58,661 nucleotides of DNA from Flavobacteriales bacterium UBA7690 (GTDB lineage Bacteria; Bacteroidota; Bacteroidia; Flavobacteriales_F; PHOS-HE28), in assembly GCA_002482775.1 (NCBI GenBank), contig DLGQ01000015.1:27887-86547 (forward strand), given 5' to 3'. A model generated the notes under the pieces. That model ran no database searches. It saw nothing but the letters and a program-made list of their open reading frames with translations, and was not told where the DNA came from. The position numbers were made by a program, and so were the translations under genes. Positions 53,139-58,661 of the stretch are shown piece after piece; positions within the stretch are counted from its first letter, which is position 1, and each line of letters starts with the position of its first letter.

Positions 53139-53859
53139 TGATGAGGCTCCGGCACGGGCGAACCTGCGGGCGGCACTGGGCTCCATCCCTGTGGATGTAC
53201 AGGTGGTGGGCGAGGCCGACGACGTATCTTCCGCGTTGGAACTGCTGGAAACGGAACGACCCGATGTGGTGCTGTTGGATATCTGGCTGGGCGACGGCAC
53301 GGGCTTCGATGTGATGGAACGGCTCACGCACGACGCCACACGTGTCATCTTCATCACCGCGTTCGACAACTATGCGGTCCGCGCTTTCAAGAGCGGTGCG
53401 CTGCACTACTTGCTGAAACCTGTTGTGCGGGACGAACTCCGGGAAGCGTTGGAGCGCGTGAACACGATGCCGCGTCGGGAGGCGGAAAGCATCCAGCACG
53501 TGCGCAGGCTGCTTCAGGATCGCATCACCATACCCACGTTGGAAGGTTTCCACGTGCTTGCGCCGTCGGAGATCATGCGTTGCGAGAGCGATGGCAACTA
53601 CACCCGGTTCCACCTGGGGAACGGCGAGAAACTGCTGGCCTCGCGGACGCTGAAGGAATTCGATGCCCTGTTGGAGCCGCATGGTTTCATGCGCGTGCAT
53701 CTGTCACACTTGGTGAACATGGTCGAAGTGAAGATGTACCTGCACCGCGATGGTGGCACCCTGCTGCTGCGCGATGGGCAGGAAGTGCCCGTATCACACC
53801 GCAGGCGCCAAGAGGTGATCGAAGCGCTGGGTAGGCGGTCTGGCCAGCCCAAAGCCTGA
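53116..53859 (+). CDS. LytTR-family response regulator
   Basis: 247 residues. The receiver domain has VIVDDE, the phospho-acceptor D55 in VLLDIWLGDGTGF, ITAFDNYAVRAFKSGALHYLLKPV with the switch Thr and Lys. The LytTR DNA-binding domain starts near residue 140: IMRCESDGNYTRFHLGNGEKLLASRTLKEFDALL, FMRVHLSHLVNM, LRDGQEVPVSHRRRQEV. The gene begins inside the kinase gene (23-base overlap), so the pair is translationally coupled. It binds DNA as a beta-sheet-type regulator; targets are unknown. Confidence 0.95.
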   Translation: MLRLVIVDDEAPARANLRAALGSIPVDVQVVGEADDVSSALELLETERPDVVLLDIWLGDGTGFDVMERLTHDATRVIFITAFDNYAVRAFKSGALHYLLKPVVRDELREALERVNTMPRREAESIQHVRRLLQDRITIPTLEGFHVLAPSEIMRCESDGNYTRFHLGNGEKLLASRTLKEFDALLEPHGFMRVHLSHLVNMVEVKMYLHRDGGTLLLRDGQEVPVSHRRRQEVIEALGRRSGQPKA

Positions 53860-53949
53860 GCAGCCGGTCGCCAAGAACTGTTAATGGTCCATACGGTCCT
53901 AAACCCTTCGGCGCGGTCCTTGTCATATCCGCACAAAACCGCAAGAACC

Positions 53950-54336
53950 ATGAAGAAGCTGATGATCATCGCTGTGCTGGCCGGTATGTCCGTTGCCGCA
54001 CAGGCACAGGACAAGGAGCGCAAGACCCCACAAGAACGCGCCCAGATCCGCACCGAACGACTGGCGAAGGAGTTGGAATTGACCCCGGATCAGAAGGCTA
54101 AGGTAGAAGCGATCAACCTCAAGTTCGCCGACCAAGCGGAAGCGGTGCGCGCCCAGCGTGAAGCAGAACGAGCCGAGATGCGAAAGGAGGGTAAGGCCGT
54201 ACGCGATGCGCACGATGCCGAAATGAAGGCTGTCCTCACACCGGCGCAGTACGCAAAATGGACGGCCAAGAAACAAGAAGCCAAAGCCAAGCACGTGGAG
54301 AAGCGCAAGGCGATGGGCGAGCGAAAGGCGAAGTGA
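53950..54336 (+). CDS. DUF4890/Spy-like periplasmic protein
   Basis: 128 residues from the ATG at 53950. The signal peptide ends at AAQAQ. The mature part is a highly charged helix: TPQERAQIRTERLAKELELTPDQKAKVEAINLKFADQ ... LTPAQYAKWTAKKQE. The LTPDQ and LTPAQYAKW motifs resemble the LTxxQ motif of Spy/CpxP envelope proteins, matching the Bacteroidota DUF4890 family. A periplasmic chaperone or envelope-stress role is inferred. It has its own intrinsic terminator downstream. Confidence 0.85.
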   Translation: MKKLMIIAVLAGMSVAAQAQDKERKTPQERAQIRTERLAKELELTPDQKAKVEAINLKFADQAEAVRAQREAERAEMRKEGKAVRDAHDAEMKAVLTPAQYAKWTAKKQEAKAKHVEKRKAMGERKAK

Positions 54337-54353
54337 TCTTGACCATATCGACC

Positions 54354-54387
54354 AGGCCCCGTGTCGTCATGCGATACGGGGCCTTTT
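54354..54387 (+). terminator. intrinsic terminator
   Basis: AGGCCCCGT (54354-54362) pairs with ACGGGGCCT (54376-54384) around a 13-base loop, followed by a short run of T. It ends the DUF4890-gene transcript. Confidence 0.85.
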
Positions 54388-54468
54388 GTGTTGTTCTGGA
54401 GGATAGTCCTCCTCAAGTGGCGGCTCGCCGTTCATGTACATTCAGCGCGTCGTTCAACGCAGCAACGC

Positions 54469-55353
54469 ATGTCCAATATCGGCATCATCATCCCCGAGCG
54501 TCCGCGAGACATCGGCAATTTCATGGTCGGCAGATTGTTGCCGTTCCACAGCAAGCGCATGGTTGGGCCTTTCATCTTCATCGATCACATGGGTCCGGTG
54601 GCCATGAACGATCACCAGAACATGGATGTGGGACCGCACCCGCACACGGGGCTCAGCACGCTCACCTTTCTGTTCGATGGCGCAGTGATGCATCGTGACA
54701 GTCTCGGCACCGCCGTGGAGATCACACCCGGTGCGGTGAATTGGATGACCGCCGGACACGGGATCGTACACAGCGAGCGCACACCAGAGCGCTTGCGGCA
54801 CGTGGACAAGCAGATGCACGGATTGCAGATCTGGGTTGCCTTGCCGAAGGAGTTGGAAGAGATGGACCCTTCCTTCCACCACACAGAAGCGGCCGCATTA
54901 CCAACATGGGAACACGAGGGGGCGCGCTACAAGCTCATCGCTGGCGAGGTGATGGGTCGTCGTTCCCCGGTACCGGTACACAGCCCGCTCTACATGTTGG
55001 AGATCCACAGTGTGGCGGGTGGCGAAGTACGCATAGGCGAGCAGTTGTACGGCGAGGTGGGCATGTACATCTTGCAGGGCGGTGTGCGCGAAGGGCACGA
55101 TTGCGAACTACTTGGTCCGCGGCAGATCCTCGTCGCCAAGGATCCATCGCTCTGCTCCTTCACCATGACCCCCGACACCACGGTGTACCTCTTCGGCGGC
55201 GAACCGTTCCCGGAAGAGCGGTACATCTACTGGAACTTCGTGGCCACCTCGCAGGAGCGTCTGGAAGCAGCGAAACAGCGGTGGCGCGACCAGCGGTTCC
55301 CCGCCATCGCAGGTGAAGAGGGTCTCGTGTTGATGCCTGAAGCGCGGGGTTAG
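54469..55353 (+). CDS. pirin family protein
   Basis: 294 residues from the ATG at 54469. The N-terminal cupin carries the metal ligands in DHMGP, PHPHTGLSTLTFLFDGAVMHRDSLG and NWMTAGHGIVHSE (three His and one Glu). The C-terminal cupin is degenerate, as usual for pirins, with MYILQGGVREG and TTVYLFGGEPFPEERYIYWNFV. Bacterial pirins have quercetinase or redox-regulatory roles; the substrate is not deducible. It stands alone between two-component systems; upstream in-frame sequence to 54361 overlaps the terminator and is rejected. Confidence 0.93.
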   Translation: MSNIGIIIPERPRDIGNFMVGRLLPFHSKRMVGPFIFIDHMGPVAMNDHQNMDVGPHPHTGLSTLTFLFDGAVMHRDSLGTAVEITPGAVNWMTAGHGIVHSERTPERLRHVDKQMHGLQIWVALPKELEEMDPSFHHTEAAALPTWEHEGARYKLIAGEVMGRRSPVPVHSPLYMLEIHSVAGGEVRIGEQLYGEVGMYILQGGVREGHDCELLGPRQILVAKDPSLCSFTMTPDTTVYLFGGEPFPEERYIYWNFVATSQERLEAAKQRWRDQRFPAIAGEEGLVLMPEARG

Positions 55354-55437
55354 CGGAAAGTGGTGCATTCGTAGGTCGCGGTGTGCTATGGTCAGCGCCC
55401 CCATGATCGTGTGGGCGGCCATCCTGGGTCGGTAGCC

Positions 55438-55445
55438 GTACTTTG
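55438..55445 (+). promoter_or_regulatory. -7-like box for the NarL-type two-component operon
   Basis: GTACTTTG, a loose match to TAnnTTTG (TAC-TTTG with one base fewer in the spacer), 18 bases before the ATG at 55464. It is placed like the other boxes of the window. Confidence 0.3.
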
Positions 55446-55463
55446 CATGGCCCGCCCACGAAC

Positions 55464-56096
55464 ATGATCCGTGTCCTCCTCTTCGAAGACAATACCGACC
55501 TTGCCGAAAGCCTCGGTGAGCTGATCGGCCACACGGACGACATCCGCATTGTCGCGCATTACACCAACGCGCACAAGGCCGAGAAGCACGTGGCATACCA
55601 CCACCCCGATGTGGTGTTGATGGACATCGACATGCCGGTGGAGAACGGCTTACAAGGTTTACGAGCGATCCGTGCAGCGGGCAGCGGCGTGATGGTGCTG
55701 ATGTTCACCGTGATGGAGGACAACGAGAACATATTCCAGGCCATTTGCCATGGTGCTTCGGGATACTTGTTGAAACAGACCGCGCCGGAGAAGATCCTGG
55801 AGAGCATCCGTGAAGCCATGACCGGCGGTGCGCCCATGACACCGAGCATCGCGCGCAAGGTGCTCACGCTCTTTGCGCAGCCTTTCAAGAAAAGCGAGGA
55901 TCTACAAAGCCTTACGGCACGGGAGCATGATGTGCTTTCCTTGCTCGTTCGCGGCCATAGCTACAAAATGGCTGCGGCACAACTGGAGATCGGTGTGGAG
56001 ACCTTACGGTTCCACATCAAGAACATCTACACCAAATTGCATGTGAACAGCAAGACCGAGGCGGTGGCGAAGGCGTTGCAGAACCGCGTGGTGTGA
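55464..56096 (+). CDS. NarL/FixJ-type response regulator
   Basis: 210 residues from the ATG at 55464. Receiver: LLFEDNTDLAESLGELIG, phospho-acceptor D54 in VVLMDIDMPVENG, MFTVMEDNEN and GASGYLLKQTAPEKIL with the conserved Lys. The C-terminal LuxR-type HTH is LTAREHDVLSLLVRGHSYKMAAAQLEIGVETLRFHIKNIYTKLHVNSKTEAVAKA. It is upstream of, and in an operon with, its likely kinase (23-base gap), the reverse of the LytTR pair where the kinase comes first. Confidence 0.95.
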   Translation: MIRVLLFEDNTDLAESLGELIGHTDDIRIVAHYTNAHKAEKHVAYHHPDVVLMDIDMPVENGLQGLRAIRAAGSGVMVLMFTVMEDNENIFQAICHGASGYLLKQTAPEKILESIREAMTGGAPMTPSIARKVLTLFAQPFKKSEDLQSLTAREHDVLSLLVRGHSYKMAAAQLEIGVETLRFHIKNIYTKLHVNSKTEAVAKALQNRVV

Positions 56097-56119
56097 AGTG
56101 ATGATCAAAAGGCACATCC

Positions 56120-58054
56120 ATGGAACGTAGGCGCGGAACGTTGAGAAGGAGTGGTTGCGCACTGCTGTTGGTGGCGTTCTTCTTCGGCTGCGGTCCGCAA
56201 CCCTCCGTTAACGACAACCGCACGGTGGATGCCGAACATTACGCGGCCTTGCGCGACACCATGCGCCGTGCTGCGCAAAAGCGCGACACGTTGTTCTGCG
56301 ATAGCGTGTTGATGCTGTTCGAGAAGGAGGTTGTGGTTCTGGAGCACCCCGCCATGGTGGCTCACGCATACGGCAGCAGTGCGATAGCGCGCCGTACACC
56401 AACACCTGCCTTAGTGGCGCGCATGGACAGCACCGTTGAACGTACGGGAAGCACCTACATCGCCAACTGGCGCGACTTCATGCGTGGCCGTATCGCCATG
56501 AAGACAGGGCCTGCGGATTCGGCCATGATGCTGTTCACCGAGTTGCACACACGGTTCAGAGCGCACAACGACACCGTGGGTACGTGCATGGCGGCTAAGC
56601 AGATCGGCATCATGTACAAGGAACGATTGGCGCAGAGCGACCTTGCCATTCCATATTTGCAGGAATACTTCGAGCATGCTGGGGATGTGAACGAGAAGTA
56701 CAATGCAGCTGTCCAATTATGTGGAGCCTATTTACTGAACGATCAACTGGACAGCAGTGCTGCATACCTGGCCTATCTGGATGCCCATCTACCCGAATTG
56801 GAGGCCAACGCCCCGGGTTACCCAGCGGACAAAGGCGAGCGTCGCGATCTGGTGAAGTTCCTGCTCGAAGCCGAACGAGCCAAGCAAGGGGATATTGGTG
56901 CCATGGATAGCCTGAAGGTATGGGCCGGGCCCATGCTGGCGTTCTATGAAGCCACCTACAAGCAATTGAAATGGAACCCGGTGCATATGCGCGTCGCTTA
57001 TGCGCAAGCGCTTACGAGGCACGGCGACACACAAGGCGCGCTTGCTGTGCTGAAGGCCGGCGTGGCGATCGCCGAGGACTGCCCAGCGTGCGTGCGCTCC
57101 AATGTTGAATTGTATGGCCTTTTGGCTCATGCGGCTAGTGGGAATGGCGATGAACATGCGGAGCTGATCGCGTTGCGTGCGCGTGATCGGTGGAAAGCCT
57201 TGTATGACGATGCCGCCATCAACACGGAAGTTGAGAAGGCACGATTGAAGGTACACGAGGCCCATGTGAAGGATTCCGTGGCGTATGAGATCCGAACTGC
57301 TCAGCAAGCCGCACAAGTGGAAGTGGATCGCACACGAATGCACCGGTTCGGGTTGATCGTGTTGCTCGGTCTTGTGCTGGTGGTAGCCGCCCTGCTGGTG
57401 AACCGGTACCGGCTGAAACGACGCCTTCAGGTGGAGCGATTACGCGTGCGTCTCAGCCGCGACCTGCACGACGATATCGGCGGAACGCTCAGCAGCATCA
57501 GCATCCTCAGCAACGTAGTGAAGAAACGCGCCGAGGCCAGCGGCGACATGGATAACGCGGCTTCCATGGAGAAGATCAGCGAACGCTCCTTACGCCTGAT
57601 GCGCGACATGAGCGACATCGTGTGGAGCGTGGACCCCGGCAAGGACAGCATGACCGATCTGATCGGTCGCATGCGCGAATTCGGGAGCGCGGTGTTGGAG
57701 CCGAAGGGTATCGCCTTCCATTTCAATGCACCGGCTAAAGTGGTGGAGCGTGAGCTTTCGGTGGACGTGAAGAAGAACCTCTACCTCATCTTCAAGGAGG
57801 CCGTGAACAATGCCGCTAAGCATGGCGGCGCGCAAAGTGTCTTCGTGGACATCGCCCTGAACGGTCGCTCGCTCCATGTACAGGTGGATGATGACGGCCA
57901 AGGCATGCGTCTGGAAGCAACGGCACCCAATGGTCTTGGTGGCAATGGCTTGCGCAACATGGCAGCGCGTGCGGAAGAGATCGGCGCGTACTTCAGCACG
58001 GGTAGTAGTGAGCGTGGTGGTGTGTGCGTGGTGTTGGAACTGGCGTTAGGCTGA
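56120..58054 (+). CDS. sensor histidine kinase, HisKA_3 type with TPR-like N-terminus
   Basis: 644 residues from the ATG at 56120. The N-terminus has a membrane segment with a lipobox-like FFGC (LLLVAFFFGCGPQPS). The periplasmic region of about 380 residues is TPR-like (helical pairs such as GDTQGALAVLKAGVAIAEDC). One membrane helix (FGLIVLLGLVLVVAALLVNRYRL) leads to the kinase. HisKA_3 is RLSRDLHDDIGGTLSSISIL with phospho-acceptor H450. The HATPase_c domain shows IFKEAVNNAAKHGGA and VDDDGQGM, ending VCVVLELALG. It phosphorylates the upstream NarL-type regulator. It is the same length as the LytS-type kinase. Confidence 0.93.
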   Translation: MERRRGTLRRSGCALLLVAFFFGCGPQPSVNDNRTVDAEHYAALRDTMRRAAQKRDTLFCDSVLMLFEKEVVVLEHPAMVAHAYGSSAIARRTPTPALVARMDSTVERTGSTYIANWRDFMRGRIAMKTGPADSAMMLFTELHTRFRAHNDTVGTCMAAKQIGIMYKERLAQSDLAIPYLQEYFEHAGDVNEKYNAAVQLCGAYLLNDQLDSSAAYLAYLDAHLPELEANAPGYPADKGERRDLVKFLLEAERAKQGDIGAMDSLKVWAGPMLAFYEATYKQLKWNPVHMRVAYAQALTRHGDTQGALAVLKAGVAIAEDCPACVRSNVELYGLLAHAASGNGDEHAELIALRARDRWKALYDDAAINTEVEKARLKVHEAHVKDSVAYEIRTAQQAAQVEVDRTRMHRFGLIVLLGLVLVVAALLVNRYRLKRRLQVERLRVRLSRDLHDDIGGTLSSISILSNVVKKRAEASGDMDNAASMEKISERSLRLMRDMSDIVWSVDPGKDSMTDLIGRMREFGSAVLEPKGIAFHFNAPAKVVERELSVDVKKNLYLIFKEAVNNAAKHGGAQSVFVDIALNGRSLHVQVDDDGQGMRLEATAPNGLGGNGLRNMAARAEEIGAYFSTGSSERGGVCVVLELALG

Positions 58055-58282
58055 CGCACGCTGGTACTTGGCGCGTGGGGCCAATACGACCATGGGCGTG
58101 TTTGCCCAGAACATACAGATGGGGGATCCCTGTATAATGAGAACGCTGGTTCCGGCCCAAGACAGGACGTTGACGAGGTTCGGGAGTTCGATCCCTATGG
58201 ACCAGCTCGTTCCTTGGCCCTAGCGAGACGATGGTTGGAACGGTTCACGAACAGGGTTTTCATATCCCGGTCATGACTTCCA
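58055..58282. other. intergenic region without recognised gene
   Basis: 228 bp between two convergent genes. It contains a T-arm-like string (GAGTTCGATCCC around 58184-58195) but no partner stems for a tRNA. No promoter, terminator or ORF could be supported. Confidence 0.5.
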
Positions 58283-58661
58283 TCACGCGCGCGAAACGAA
58301 GTACATCTCCAGCTCGCCTTTGCCTTTCGCCTGCACTTTGCCTCGCGGGGTGAAGGTGAGATCGGCTTCGTTCTTCACCAATGCATACGTCGCTTCGCTG
58401 GTGTTCACTTCCCCGACCATACCGCTGCTTTCCATGCGTGCGGCGATGTTCACGGAATCGCCCCAGATGTCGTACTGGAACTTCTTCACGCCCACGATAC
58501 CAGCGACGACGGGGCCGGTGTGGATACCCACCCGCATTTCGAGATAGAGCTTTCCCGCAGCACGGTCGGCCATGTGCTTCGCCATGAACGCCTGCATCTC
58601 CAGCGCCGCGCACACAACTTCGGCGGGCGATCCGTGGTTCGGGTCGGGCAACCCACCGGCG
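58283..58661 (-). CDS. class III adenylate/guanylate cyclase, C-terminal part
   Basis: The stop is at 58283-58285 and the coding sequence runs off the right edge of the window, so only about the last 126 residues are visible. VGIHTGPVVAGIVGVKKFQYDIWGDSVNIAARMESSG is the class III cyclase catalytic signature, carrying the metal-binding Asp and the purine-determining Asp/Thr region. The visible start (AGGLPDPNHGSPAEVVCAALEMQAFM) is the conserved segment just before it. The protein ends after KGELEMYFV, the standard family C-terminus. It makes cAMP or cGMP; upstream sensory domains lie outside the window. Confidence 0.93.
   Translation of the reverse strand, partial: AGGLPDPNHGSPAEVVCAALEMQAFMAKHMADRAAGKLYLEMRVGIHTGPVVAGIVGVKKFQYDIWGDSVNIAARMESSGMVGEVNTSEATYALVKNEADLTFTPRGKVQAKGKGELEMYFVSRA

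Noticed and set aside
58177..58206. A T-arm-like string followed by GGACCA, suggesting a tRNA 3' end.
   Set aside because: The stem is only three base pairs and no acceptor, D or anticodon arms are found upstream.

Overview
The window is from a GC-rich member of the Bacteroidota, most likely Flavobacteriales. This rests on four type IX secretion (T9SS) signatures: a gliding-motility-type C-terminal domain, a PorP/SprF protein, a PorW/SprE lipoprotein and two further proteins with type-A-like sorting tails. It also rests on an F-ATPase operon that stops at atpG without atpD/atpC, an AtpB with a His-rich N-terminal extension, many SPII lipoproteins, and start codons preceded by a Bacteroidota-like -7 box (TAnnTTTG and close variants) rather than by Shine-Dalgarno sequences. 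Species cannot be named from the sequence.

Layout. 1-15.6 kb: the 3' 14.6 kb of a giant secreted adhesin gene (52 full tandem 88-residue repeats, two PKD-like domains, T9SS type B tail), coupled by an ATGA overlap to a PorP/SprF-family gene. 15.7-17 kb: a MOSC protein convergent with a lipoprotein. 17-23.4 kb (minus): bactofilin, a small membrane protein, AtpZ, then atpB-E-F-H-A-G. 23.5-28.9 kb: PorW/SprE (minus) divergent from an M23 peptidase and a GH3-family adenylating enzyme, plus a 53-codon small ORF. 29-34.6 kb (plus): Sua5/TsaC, a membrane protein, dxr, rseP, a single-domain response regulator and an FAD oxidoreductase. 34.6-44.7 kb: a YecM-like VOC protein, a 1999-residue alpha-2-macroglobulin lipoprotein, and short genes (lipoprotein, DUF1684, secreted protein, methylmalonyl-CoA epimerase, TfoX-N, DUF2752, TM2). 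45-50.9 kb: a Cys-rich T9SS cargo, a HAD phosphatase, a CAU tRNA, and a minus-strand run rpoN, PAP2-like, GT-C-like. 51.2-58 kb: two complete two-component pairs (LytS/LytTR type and NarL type), with a DUF4890/Spy-like protein and a pirin between them. The right end holds the C-terminal part of a class III nucleotidyl cyclase.

How the parts fit. The giant adhesin and its PorP/SprF partner form a likely cargo/outer-membrane anchor pair for T9SS, whose core lipoprotein PorW lies 9 kb away. Bactofilin, PorW and the M23 peptidase sit together as a cell-envelope group feeding directly into the ATP synthase operon. No rRNA, insertion sequence, prophage or CRISPR array was seen. The most unusual structures are the exact higher-order architecture of the giant repeat array, a reciprocal pair of cysteine losses inside it, and a short palindromic element found both between atpA and atpG and in-frame inside the GH3 gene. 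No intergenic gap exceeds 300 bases.
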